Assembly (NCBI GenBank): GCA_964406505.1
Contig: CAYORX010000006.1
Span: 1-64,000 of the forward strand
Length of the DNA: 64,000 nt
Direction of reading: 5' to 3'
From: DTU015 sp964406505
GTDB lineage: Bacteria; Bacillota; Sulfobacillia; Fermentithermobacillales; Fermentithermobacillaceae
Below are positions 35,103 to 44,233 of this stretch, piece by piece. The notes under the pieces were generated by a model. The model worked only from the letters and a program-made list of their open reading frames with translations, was not told where the DNA came from and searched no databases. The first letter of the stretch is position 1. Each line of letters begins with the position of its first letter. The translations under genes and the position numbers were made by a program.

Positions 35103-36842
35103 CTAAACCGATACCTGTATACCTGCTCGCCTTTGCCTAGCGTTTACAATAGACGCTTTTGCAGATGTACGGCGACAGGAGTTAATCTTTACATATACTT
35201 TCTCCCCTACACGCGGCCCGCCGTTGCGAATATCTATAACGTAGCCTCCCACTCTTGCAATTCCGTCATTAGGATTTTGCGAATGGGGTTCTTCAACCTT
35301 AACCTTTATTACGTCGCCGGATTGCACTGGAACGGCCCTTTCAGCCATTTCTTTTTTTGTCCCCAAGGCTATTACGTTTATATCTTCTATATGCAAACTT
35401 TTTGACCCTTTTATGAAAATGCTACGGCCTGTTTGCTTTTCTAACTGTTTTAGATTTACACCGCCGGTACCAATCAAATGAGAAGCCACATTTGGGTTGA
35501 CTTCGACTAGAATCGCTTCACTTTCAGAATTTTCTAGAGTTTGTCTAATTTCTCTTCGTGCTTTAGAAGCAACCATTTCTTCCGACATTATTACTCCCCT
35601 ACCACTACAATAAGGACACGCCGTAGTCATTGACGCACCTAGACTTTGCCTAACCTTTTTCCTTGTCATTTCTACAAGCCCCAAACCTGTAAGCCCAATT
35701 ACAACGGTTTTAGTATGGTCTTTTTTAAGGTGTTTTTCGAGTTCTTCTACAACCTTATCCTTGTGGTCGGGTTTATCCATGTCGATGAAATCAATCACAA
35801 TAATTCCGCCTATATCACGCAACCTCAATTGCCGCATAATTTCTTCGCAAGCTTCCATATTTGTTTTAAAGACAGTGTCCGACAAGCTTTTAGTGCCGAC
35901 AAATTTACCTGTATTTACATCTATCACAGTAAGCGCCTCAGTTTTATCGATAACAATATAACCACCCGATTTGAGCCAAACTTGCCGGCGTAAAGCTTGT
36001 TCTATAGCATTTTCCACTCCGTAAAGACTAAAAAGAGATGTTTCTTTATCTCTATAATAGATAATCCGATCTTTCATTTCTGGCGCTACCCTATCCAAAA
36101 GTTCCAAGATTTTGATATAGGTTTGGCTGTCGTCCACGATCATTCTAGTCGTTTCTTGATTAAGTTCGTCCCTAACCATCCTCATAACTAAACCTAAGTC
36201 ACGATGAAGCAGCGAGGGAGCCTTTCGACGTTTAGTATCCTCCTGGATTTTTTCCCAAAGCCTGAGTACAAATGATAAATCACTTCGCATTTCTGCCCTT
36301 GTTTTACCCTCAGCAACGGTTCTAACGATTACACCCATGTTATCAGGCTTAATATCCGATGCAAGATCACGTAATCTTTGTCGTTCATGATCATCAGTAA
36401 TCCTTCTAGAGACTCCAACATAGTTAACTGACGGCATTAAGACCAAATACCGACCGGGAAAACTTACATGCCTTGTTACTCGTGCCCCCTTCGTTCCCAT
36501 GGCTTCTTTAGAAATTTGTACAACCACTTTCTGGCCCGGACTTAAAACTTGATTAATGGAAATTCGCCGCCGCGTTTTTCTATTTCCCGAACCTCGCTTG
36601 CCATGTCTATCAGAAGCTAAAAGCGCGTCATCAACGTACAAAAATGCATTTTTCCCCTCGCCGATGTCTACAAAAGCAGCCTGGATTCCAGGTAAAACAT
36701 TTATCACCCTGCCAAGATAGACATTTCCTGCTATCTTTTGGGCGTTCGGCTTCTCAACATAAAATTCTACAACATAACCATCTTCAACCAAGGCAACCCT
36801 GGTTTCATAATCATTACCGCTGATTAGTATCTCCCTAGTCAT
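35103..36842 (-). CDS. rng: Ribonuclease E/G family endoribonuclease
   Basis: This 579-residue enzyme cleaves single-stranded RNA in mRNA decay and rRNA processing. An S1 RNA-binding domain (about 35-125; VYLGRVINVLPGIQAAFVDIG) is followed by the 5'-sensor and the DNase I-like catalytic region with VIDVNTGKFVG and GGIIVIDFIDM, which carry the Mg-binding Asp residues. The zinc-link CPYCSGRG is near residue 410. A further small beta-rich domain of about 60 residues ends the protein, longer than the simplest RNase G. ATG start with AGGAG upstream. Confidence 0.92.
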   Translation of the reverse strand: MTREILISGNDYETRVALVEDGYVVEFYVEKPNAQKIAGNVYLGRVINVLPGIQAAFVDIGEGKNAFLYVDDALLASDRHGKRGSGNRKTRRRISINQVLSPGQKVVVQISKEAMGTKGARVTRHVSFPGRYLVLMPSVNYVGVSRRITDDHERQRLRDLASDIKPDNMGVIVRTVAEGKTRAEMRSDLSFVLRLWEKIQEDTKRRKAPSLLHRDLGLVMRMVRDELNQETTRMIVDDSQTYIKILELLDRVAPEMKDRIIYYRDKETSLFSLYGVENAIEQALRRQVWLKSGGYIVIDKTEALTVIDVNTGKFVGTKSLSDTVFKTNMEACEEIMRQLRLRDIGGIIVIDFIDMDKPDHKDKVVEELEKHLKKDHTKTVVIGLTGLGLVEMTRKKVRQSLGASMTTACPYCSGRGVIMSEEMVASKARREIRQTLENSESEAILVEVNPNVASHLIGTGGVNLKQLEKQTGRSIFIKGSKSLHIEDINVIALGTKKEMAERAVPVQSGDVIKVKVEEPHSQNPNDGIARVGGYVIDIRNGGPRVGEKVYVKINSCRRTSAKASIVNARQRRAGIQVSV

Positions 36843-36900
36843 GGGAGTATTTCATCTCCTAACAAAAATTAAAGTAAATATAAATCGAATAATTACCGCT

Positions 36901-37644
36901 TTATTGTTGCGGTGGGATAGATAATTTTTTAGCGTCATTTAAACAAATCTTAATCCTATCAACGATTACCTCATCAGTATCGATATCTACCCCAAATCTC
37001 GCCATACAATCGAGTATCCATTGCGGGCGCACAGTACGACCATTATCGTGTTTGATTTTCATGAAAATCGTGACAACATCGGAATTAGACGCGATCTGAA
37101 TATCTTCAACAAAATTACGTAAATCTAGAACCCGCGTGGATCTTGGTCTTCGAATTTCAAACAAAACTTGTTCTTGTGATAAAAACCTTTCTACTGCCGA
37201 CGATAAAAATTCTTTTTCCACCTCCTGTATTTGCGCTTGGTAAATGGAATATTGGATTTGTGATTCAAAAGGTTTATCTTTTCCCGGGATATGAAAAACT
37301 TGTTTCACGGAAAATCCCGGTGGTAAAACGCGTGAAAGAGTGTCAGCCAATATATGTAATAAATCATAATGGCAAACGGCGCCATTTAAAACGCCAGCAG
37401 ATTGGTTCTGAATAAAATCTGCAATTTTATTGTTATCTAAAATCACATCCATATATTCCTCTTTGCCTGATGTTCCTACGGGCAAAGGAGCATAAAACGA
37501 AACTTTTATCCTAGGTGTATAACCCTTGGTTATCGCAAAAGGCCATTTCGCCTTTTTTAAAGCTAATCTAATATTGCGACCGAGATCCAAATGGCTTAAA
37601 AATCTAACCTTATCCCCTTTTTGGTATTTAACTCGAATACGCAA
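36901..37644 (-). CDS. TIGR03936 family protein (DUF2344)
   Basis: The product has 247 residues and starts LRIRVKYQKGDKVRFLSHLDLGRNIRLALKKA, the family hallmark. It is nearly always next to, or fused with, the radical SAM protein encoded upstream, as here with a 27-base gap. The molecular function of the pair is not established; the context of rng, rplU and rpmA suggests RNA or ribosome modification. The TTG at 37644, six bases after AAGGTG, was chosen over an upstream TTG that overlaps the ribosome-binding site. Confidence 0.88.
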   Translation of the reverse strand: MRIRVKYQKGDKVRFLSHLDLGRNIRLALKKAKWPFAITKGYTPRIKVSFYAPLPVGTSGKEEYMDVILDNNKIADFIQNQSAGVLNGAVCHYDLLHILADTLSRVLPPGFSVKQVFHIPGKDKPFESQIQYSIYQAQIQEVEKEFLSSAVERFLSQEQVLFEIRRPRSTRVLDLRNFVEDIQIASNSDVVTIFMKIKHDNGRTVRPQWILDCMARFGVDIDTDEVIVDRIKICLNDAKKLSIPPQQ

Positions 37645-37671
37645 TAACAGCACCTTCAAACTAGAAAATAT

Positions 37672-39621
37672 TTATTTGAGAACCATTTCGACCCCCAAAT
37701 TGGGGCATACACCGCAATTTACACATCGGCTTGTTCTGCAATCGTGGGTAATTACAGCTTTTTGAGCTCGCCTTTTTTCCAAAATCAAATAAGATTTGGA
37801 TACCCCTACATTCAAATGATCCCATGGCAAACTTTCTCGCACATCACGTATACGATGAGCGTAAAAATCAGCATTTAAACCCACATCATGAAATGTTTGT
37901 TCCCATAAAGTTTTATCGAAATGTTCGTTCCATGCATCAAACCTTGCGCCCTTTTCATACGCCTGTTCCAATGCACCAGAAAGACGTCTGTCGCCTCGCG
38001 CAAATATTGCTTCCAACCACGTAATATCAGCATCGTGATATTTGTACTTAATTCCGGGCCCGCGCAACCCTCTTTTAAGTATTGCTTGACGCCTTTTGAG
38101 TTCATCGGAACATATGCACGGTTCCCATTGAAAAGGCGTGTTAGGTTTTGGCACAAATCCTGCCACCGAGACTGTTATATTAGGTCTCGCTTTATGGTCC
38201 CTTCCAATTTGCCGAATATGTTTTACAAGTTCAGAAATAGCTACAATGTCTTCATCCGTTTCGCCAGGTAGTCCGATCATGAAATATAGTTTGATATGAG
38301 AAAAACCTGACGCAAAAGCATGGCGAGCTGCTTTGAAAATTTCTGTTTCTGTAACTTTTTTATTGATAACATTCCTCATTCTTTGAGAACCCGCTTCAGG
38401 AGCGAGAGTAAGCCCAGTTCGCGAAGAACCTAACATTCTAGCTAATCGTACTGAAAACGAATCTACCCTTAAAGACGGAAGTGAAATTTTAGCATCCGGA
38501 AGATCAGATTTAAGCCGCGATATTAGCGTTTCAATATGACTGTAATCAGCTGACGACAAAGACACCAAAGAAACTTCATCGTGTCCCGACGCTTTCAACA
38601 ACTTCTTTGCATAACTCATTATCGTTTCGGGCGATCTTTCCCTTACCGGGCGATATATTGTGCCTGCTTGACAAAACCTGCATCCTTGAGTACATCCTCT
38701 AAATATTTCCACCATTACCCTATCGTGAATAGGCTCTATAAGAGGTATTACCGCTTTTTCAAAATAATCTGTATCATCAAGAGAACTGACTACGCGCCGA
38801 GATATAATAGGCGGAGCCATAAACCATCCTAAACTTTCTGGAGGAAAACATGAATGTTTTAAAGTCAGATCAGCAGTTCGGGACTTGAGCCGCTCATAGA
38901 ATTTAGGTTCTAGCTGAATAGGACGTGGGAACACCTTTGCTATGGTTTGGTCATCGTTGTATTTTACATCATAAAGCGACGGTACATACACGCCATCGAG
39001 AAGGGACAACATCACCAAAAGTTCAAGCCGTGAACTTTTGATTGCTTTCCAAGTCTTGTAAATATTTACTATATCTAGAACAAGTTCTTCACCATCGCCA
39101 AGGGCAAAAGCGTCGATAAAATCTGCCATTGGCTCTGCAGCCATTGCACATGGACCCCCTGCTATCACTAAAGGGTGATTCTGAGTTCTGTGTTCGGTTC
39201 TTAGGGGAATATTCCCCAAGTCGAGCATCATTAAAACATTAGTGTAAGTGAGTTCGTATTGCAGCGAGAATCCCACGATGTCTACACTAGATAAGGATAA
39301 TCGGTTTTCCAGGGTGAACAGGGGCCATTGTTGTTCTCGAAGTAAATTCTCCATATCAAGCCACGGTGCATACACACGTTCACATGATACATCTTGCCTA
39401 TCGTTTAAGATAGAGTATAAAATTTGCGAACCTACGTGGCTCATGCCTACCTCGTATATGTCGGGAAAAGCTAAAGCAAAAACCACATCCACCAACCGCG
39501 GATCTTTGGCTACTGCATCGATTTCGCCACCTGTGTATCTTGCAGGCTTTGTTACTTTGCCTAAGTGCCGTTTTAGATCCTCCCACGTAACAACACTTAG
39601 TTGTTGTTCTGGCACGTGCAA
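37672..39621 (-). CDS. TIGR03960 family B12-binding-like radical SAM protein
   Basis: The product has 649 residues. An N-terminal B12-binding-like domain (about 30-190; YEVGMSHVGSQILYSIL) precedes a radical SAM domain with RGCTQGCRFCQAG near residue 320, where the three Cys in CxxxCxxC hold the [4Fe-4S] cluster. The C-terminal part has another Cys-rich segment, HDCRTSRCVNCGVCPNLG, which could bind a second cluster or zinc. The TTG start lies behind AAAGGTATGG. It forms a pair with the DUF2344 protein; its substrate is unknown. Confidence 0.9.
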   Translation of the reverse strand: MHVPEQQLSVVTWEDLKRHLGKVTKPARYTGGEIDAVAKDPRLVDVVFALAFPDIYEVGMSHVGSQILYSILNDRQDVSCERVYAPWLDMENLLREQQWPLFTLENRLSLSSVDIVGFSLQYELTYTNVLMMLDLGNIPLRTEHRTQNHPLVIAGGPCAMAAEPMADFIDAFALGDGEELVLDIVNIYKTWKAIKSSRLELLVMLSLLDGVYVPSLYDVKYNDDQTIAKVFPRPIQLEPKFYERLKSRTADLTLKHSCFPPESLGWFMAPPIISRRVVSSLDDTDYFEKAVIPLIEPIHDRVMVEIFRGCTQGCRFCQAGTIYRPVRERSPETIMSYAKKLLKASGHDEVSLVSLSSADYSHIETLISRLKSDLPDAKISLPSLRVDSFSVRLARMLGSSRTGLTLAPEAGSQRMRNVINKKVTETEIFKAARHAFASGFSHIKLYFMIGLPGETDEDIVAISELVKHIRQIGRDHKARPNITVSVAGFVPKPNTPFQWEPCICSDELKRRQAILKRGLRGPGIKYKYHDADITWLEAIFARGDRRLSGALEQAYEKGARFDAWNEHFDKTLWEQTFHDVGLNADFYAHRIRDVRESLPWDHLNVGVSKSYLILEKRRAQKAVITHDCRTSRCVNCGVCPNLGVEMVLK

Positions 39622-39740
39622 CCATACCTTTCGAGCCAGGATAACATCGCGTTAGGCAAGTATAACCCTGGTATATTCCCCTCAGTATACATTATAACCC
39701 CTGCGATACCAAGAGGAACATGGCTGTTGGGGTAGTTTAT

Positions 39741-39965
39741 CTAACTGAAAAACCTCCTGGCAAATTCCATAAATACTTTGTTAATTGCATCAGTAGGAGT
39801 GGGTAGTTCTATATCTAAAAGTAACAGCACTGCTACAATAAATGAAAAAATCATTCCAACAACATAAACTGAAAGAGCGGTTATTTCACGATCTTTATAA
39901 AGTATAGGAACTTGGTACGCCAATAATACAACATATAAGAAGGTCAAGACAATGATCTGGGCCAT
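39741..39965 (-). CDS. Small two-helix membrane protein of the germination locus
   Basis: The 74-residue product has two transmembrane helices (about 2-18 and 32-50) and a short amphipathic tail ending AINKVFMEFARRFFS. It lies 76 bases downstream of the GerC-type gene in the same orientation. Small two-helix proteins (GerD-like/GerK accessory 'D' subunits) accompany some germinant receptors and modulate them, and this may be one. Assignment rests on size, topology and position, not on a recognised motif. Confidence 0.6.
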   Translation of the reverse strand: MAQIIVLTFLYVVLLAYQVPILYKDREITALSVYVVGMIFSFIVAVLLLLDIELPTPTDAINKVFMEFARRFFS

Positions 39966-40041
39966 GCAAGTTTTAATCCTTTCTTCTAGTTAACATCCGG
40001 TTATCAACGACTAGACCGACACAGTTTGACTTGAAATAAGA

Positions 40042-41313
40042 CTACCTCGTTTCCATGACTTGTTCGGGAGAAGTTTTTACACTCCCAACTTGTACTAGTC
40101 GGGCTTTAACCGTTATGTAAACGGGCATCTTAGAAAAAACCTGATCCCACTCATTTTTAACTTCTAACCAAGCCTTTGGAAATCTTATATGATAAATGTT
40201 GGCGAATCCAAAAGGATCACAGCATATAGCTTTCATTTGTTCGACTGAGGTACGAATTTCTGATTCGATTACATCAGCAACCCTATTTTCGGTTTTTTTG
40301 ATCTTGTCTTGTGTTGTAAGGTCGACATTACACTGTTGACCCGAAAGATTCATTTTTATTTTTACTAGAATCTCAGCACAAGGATTTTCAGCATCACCTT
40401 TGATTTTTAACTGGGATTTAGTCAAAGTAGTTTTCACCACTGCTAAGTGTTCACCATTTATTTGACATTCATCTAAACATGGACATTTGATGTTAACCAT
40501 TGTACTTGTAACCTGGTTGTTAACTATCATCAATCCACGTACAACAGGCGACAATGGTATTATTTGTCCCAGTTGTCCTTTTTTAAGTATAGCTAAAGCG
40601 GTAAGCTGCAACATTTTGACTTTGTCGGGCAAAGGAGACTCAGCCGATTTATCTTCTGCCGAACTATGGGATGCACTGGGTTGTTCAGTATCTAATAATT
40701 CAATTACACTAGTTATAGCAGTCCCGTTCCCAATTTCCGAGAACCTCAATATCTCATGAATAGATGACAACATGGTATAACCGCTAAATCTAGTTGAATG
40801 CATAAGTCCTATTATTTCCTCTGACGATGTAGATTCGAGACCCCGTTGAGATCTCGTCAAAATATTCCAGGCCTTACCTTTAGCGATAAGTAGTATGACT
40901 GTACGTCTAAGTTCGATTTCTTTATTCCACATATCCAAAACTTCGGTTAATCCATCCCTAGCGAGTTCTTCTCCTACAATAACCGTTTGCGCTTGAGACC
41001 AATACACTCGCCTTGATACTTTTCGAGCTAAGTCACGCACCGCCCACGGAATTGTTGCCCCCCTGCTTTGAACTATTAAACTTGCTTTTAATACCCCCGA
41101 TTGACCCCCTTCCGACTTATTTTTTCCGGCAAGGCTACTTTGAAATAATTCCACGGTTACCACTATCTCATCGTCATCTTTATCAAATGCTATTGTAGAC
41201 ACTATAGCTAATTGATTGATTTCTCGCAGATCCCAACATCCTAAGCATGTGATCCCTATAACTAATATGATTAGCAGTTTTACCGTTATGAATTTAATAA
41301 CTACATACTTTAT
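40042..41313 (-). CDS. GerC-type germinant receptor lipoprotein, apparent AUA start
   Basis: The frame encodes 423 residues if it starts at ATA 41313. The N-terminal part is a signal peptide (KFITVKLLIILVIGI) ending in the lipobox-like CLGC, followed by WDLREINQLAIVSTIAFDKD, the canonical start of mature Ger(x)C proteins (usually GCWDRREINELAI). The next stop upstream (TAG 41316-41314) is adjacent to the ATA, and no ATG, GTG or TTG lies between it and the GTG at 41202, which is after the mature N-terminus. AGGAG (41327-41323) is nine bases before the ATA. The C subunit is needed for germinant response in the spore inner membrane. Confidence 0.8.
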   Translation of the reverse strand: MKYVVIKFITVKLLIILVIGITCLGCWDLREINQLAIVSTIAFDKDDDEIVVTVELFQSSLAGKNKSEGGQSGVLKASLIVQSRGATIPWAVRDLARKVSRRVYWSQAQTVIVGEELARDGLTEVLDMWNKEIELRRTVILLIAKGKAWNILTRSQRGLESTSSEEIIGLMHSTRFSGYTMLSSIHEILRFSEIGNGTAITSVIELLDTEQPSASHSSAEDKSAESPLPDKVKMLQLTALAILKKGQLGQIIPLSPVVRGLMIVNNQVTSTMVNIKCPCLDECQINGEHLAVVKTTLTKSQLKIKGDAENPCAEILVKIKMNLSGQQCNVDLTTQDKIKKTENRVADVIESEIRTSVEQMKAICCDPFGFANIYHIRFPKAWLEVKNEWDQVFSKMPVYITVKARLVQVGSVKTSPEQVMETR

Positions 41314-41329
41314 CTACATACACTCCTAA

Positions 41330-43000
41330 TCAGATCTCGTCTAATTTGGAACCTTTTTCGAGTTCAAGTAATTTACTTGCATCTTTAGGTTTTTTAGGTC
41401 TAAGACCTTCTTTCATCCTTTGTGGTTTACGATCGCCCACGAAAGTAGCTCGCCTAATTTTAGCCCACCACGGTAAACGTACCACCGTATCTGATAATTC
41501 ATGCATACCAACCGGAGCAAATGGAGCTAAAAAAGGTATGCCAAAACTTCTAAGCGACGAAGCATGGAGTAACAGCAAAATCAATCCGGAAAATACGCCG
41601 AACAACCCTAATACAGAGGTTAATACTAATAGCGGGAGCCTAAATATTCGCACAGATAATGTTAAGGGGTATGGAAGCGTAAATTGGCTAAGCGCCGTTA
41701 AGGAAATCACAATTACCATAACCGCTGATATAAGGTTAGCGCTAACCGCTGCATCGCCGATCACCAACGCCCCGACGATCCCTATCGTTTGCCCCAAAGT
41801 TTTTGGCAATCTTACGGTGGCCTCGGTCAAGATCTCAAAGATTAGTAGCATAACTAAAACTTCAATGAGTGCGGGATAAGGAACCTGTTCCCTTTGCTGA
41901 GCGATGCTTAATGCTAAACTTCTCGGAAGTAGTTCTTGATGAAAAGATACAAGTGCAAGATAAACAGAGGGAAGTCCTAAAGAAACCGCAGCACCGAAGT
42001 AACGTACTAACCTGAACAAAGAAACAACCATCCAACGATTGTAATAATCTTCAGGGTGACGAATAAGCGCGGCAAGTGTTACAGGTACAGTGATAACGAA
42101 AGGTGTGCCATCTATCACGATAGCTATCTTACCTTCGAGCAAAAAACTGGCCACCCGATCCGGACGTTCTGTAATATCCATTTGTGGAAATGGTGAAAAC
42201 GGAGAATCTTCTATAAACTCTTCTATTACCCCTGATTCAAGTACAGAATCGGTATCTATTCTGTTTAATCTTGCCATTACCTCGTCTAAAACATCACATC
42301 TTGCAAGACCTTTTATGTAAACTATCGCCACGCGAGTACGGGTTAAACGCCCCTTAGTGAGCATTTTGATTTTCAAGTACGGGTGACGTATTCTTCTTCT
42401 TATTAAAGAAATATTAGTTTCGATACCTTCTGCAAACCCATCTCGAGGACCGCGAACTGCAACCTCAGACTCAGGTTCTTCAATGCTTCGCCTTTCCAAA
42501 CCTTCGGTGTCTATCGCAAGAGCCTGAGTCCAACCCTGGGCAAGTAAAACGCTCTGGCCCAAAAGCATAGAATCCAAGATGCTTTGTATGGTAAACAAAT
42601 TTTCGATCCGGTGCGAAGCTAAAGTATCAAAAATTAGGCTTTCGGGTGCAAGAACTGCTTTAGTTTTTGTTATTTCAGTCTTTTTCAACTTTGCCATAAG
42701 GGGAATTAACACGCTATCCCGTAAAAGATTTTGATCCGTAAACTCGTCTATATAGATAAGTGCCATATGTACATTACCGTTTTGAAATCGCCTTAAACAA
42801 GCATCTGTAGAAAACTCAAGATACTTGTCTATTTGTGCAAGGTTGTTTTCAAGATCTGGGTCTAATGATAAATCGTCCAAACAAGTATCAGGCCAAGCTG
42901 CATTCAGCTTTCGTGTCTCCAATTCAAACGTTTCCCGTGACTCAAATCTAAATAATCTACGCGCTATTTTGTTCAATTTGCCTATGACGCCAAGTTTCAT
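41330..43000 (-). CDS. GerA-type germinant receptor A subunit
   Basis: This 556-residue protein has a soluble N-terminal half (about 1-290) with DSVLIPLMAKL-like and VAIVYIKGLAR motifs, then about five transmembrane helices (roughly 300-500) including PYPALIEVLVMLLIFEILTEA. A short basic tail follows. It is the spore inner membrane receptor A subunit (GerAA/GerKA family). The ATG at 43000 follows AGTGGTGAAAATC. It is co-oriented with GerC (17-base gap) and divergent from the B subunit. Presumably expressed in the forespore. Confidence 0.92.
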   Translation of the reverse strand: MKLGVIGKLNKIARRLFRFESRETFELETRKLNAAWPDTCLDDLSLDPDLENNLAQIDKYLEFSTDACLRRFQNGNVHMALIYIDEFTDQNLLRDSVLIPLMAKLKKTEITKTKAVLAPESLIFDTLASHRIENLFTIQSILDSMLLGQSVLLAQGWTQALAIDTEGLERRSIEEPESEVAVRGPRDGFAEGIETNISLIRRRIRHPYLKIKMLTKGRLTRTRVAIVYIKGLARCDVLDEVMARLNRIDTDSVLESGVIEEFIEDSPFSPFPQMDITERPDRVASFLLEGKIAIVIDGTPFVITVPVTLAALIRHPEDYYNRWMVVSLFRLVRYFGAAVSLGLPSVYLALVSFHQELLPRSLALSIAQQREQVPYPALIEVLVMLLIFEILTEATVRLPKTLGQTIGIVGALVIGDAAVSANLISAVMVIVISLTALSQFTLPYPLTLSVRIFRLPLLVLTSVLGLFGVFSGLILLLLHASSLRSFGIPFLAPFAPVGMHELSDTVVRLPWWAKIRRATFVGDRKPQRMKEGLRPKKPKDASKLLELEKGSKLDEI

Positions 43001-43062
43001 GATTTTCACCACTTTGGCCTAATTGAAAGGGTAGTAAACTTAGTTTTTGCTAAAACTCTTAT

Positions 43063-43069
43063 TAGTATG
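43063..43069 (-). promoter_or_regulatory. Candidate sigma-G/sigma-F -10 element for the GerA-GerC genes
   Basis: The minus strand reads CATACTA, which matches the forespore sigma-factor -10 consensus, 63 bases before the A-subunit ATG. I see no good matching -35 at 15-18 bases upstream, so the call is tentative. Confidence 0.25.
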
Positions 43070-43100
43070 AGCAATGACTACTGGGGGGCAACGCTAAACG

Positions 43101-44213
43101 ATGCAAAGTAAAGTTCAGATATCAAAATGGCAATTTGCCATGATGACTTTAGGATTCCTTATAGGCACTAGTACGCTTGTAACCTCCGGAACTGTAGCAG
43201 ATCATGACGGGTGGATGTCACAAATAATAGCCGGCGGCTTAGGTATACTTGCTTCATCTATTTGGTTAAAATTGGGTAATCAATATCCGGGAAAACTTCC
43301 AGGTGAATATTTCAAAATCATCGTGGGTCCATATATAGGTACATTAGTTACTTTACTATACATATGGTTTTGCTTTCATTTAGGCACCCTCGTAATCACC
43401 AATGTTAAATATGCATATTTATCTACTGTGTTTGTAGAAACTCCAGGTGTTGTTTTTGTAATATCAATGGTATCTTTAACTGGTTATGCAATATATATAG
43501 GACTTGAAGGTTTTGCTCGTAGTACCGAAATCATTACTCCCTCTGTTGTGTTCTTCTTGATGTTAATTACATTATTTACATTTCTTACACCGGGGTTAAT
43601 TCGCTATGATTCGTTACTTCCCATGTTTGAGAAAGGTTGGATACCTGTTTTTAAGGGGGCGTTTTCGGTGTTCGCTTTTCCATTTGGAGAAACAATAGTA
43701 TTACTTTCCATACTTCCTTTTGTGTCTCAGCAACAACGATGTTCAAAATATTTATTTACGGTTATAGCTGTTACATCGGGATTATTAGCATTAGTGGCAA
43801 TCCGAAACATTACGGTATTAGGTGTATCAGGGGTTAAGCAAGCAGTTTTCCCTTCCCTATTGTCGGTTCAGCTAATAGACATAGGTAATTTCATTCAAAG
43901 ATTAGACTCTGCGATTCTTTTCGTTTGGACATTCGGAAGTTTTATCAAAATTACCGTTTGCATGTACGCCGTGGTGCTCAATTTAGGTTCTTTGTTTAAA
44001 TTGCCTGATCCGTCTGTACTAGTTTTCCCCATAGGATCTTTCACTGTGAGTTTTTCTAAAATCATCTTTAAAAACATCGTCGAAATGTTAGACTTTGCAG
44101 AATTCGTATGGCCTTTCTATACTTTGCCTTTTCAGGTGATTATGCCGTTAACTCTTTTAGGGATATCGATGTTACACAAAAATGCTAATAAACAAAGACG
44201 AACGCCATCTTGA
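43101..44213 (+). CDS. GerB-type germinant receptor permease subunit
   Basis: This 370-residue polytopic protein has about ten hydrophobic helices. It begins VQISKWQFAMMTLGFLIGTSTL, typical of the GerAB/GerKB spore permease family (APC superfamily). It is transcribed away from the A subunit, unlike the usual A-B-C operon. It would bind or pass the germinant in the spore inner membrane. The GGGGGG upstream of the ATG is rather distant (13 bases). Confidence 0.92.
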   Translation: MQSKVQISKWQFAMMTLGFLIGTSTLVTSGTVADHDGWMSQIIAGGLGILASSIWLKLGNQYPGKLPGEYFKIIVGPYIGTLVTLLYIWFCFHLGTLVITNVKYAYLSTVFVETPGVVFVISMVSLTGYAIYIGLEGFARSTEIITPSVVFFLMLITLFTFLTPGLIRYDSLLPMFEKGWIPVFKGAFSVFAFPFGETIVLLSILPFVSQQQRCSKYLFTVIAVTSGLLALVAIRNITVLGVSGVKQAVFPSLLSVQLIDIGNFIQRLDSAILFVWTFGSFIKITVCMYAVVLNLGSLFKLPDPSVLVFPIGSFTVSFSKIIFKNIVEMLDFAEFVWPFYTLPFQVIMPLTLLGISMLHKNANKQRRTPS

Positions 44214-44233
44214 ATACAAATAAACAAGAGATG

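Noticed and set aside
41346..41879. Plus-strand frame of 177 codons
   Set aside because: It is antisense to the GerA-type gene and reflects its codon pattern.
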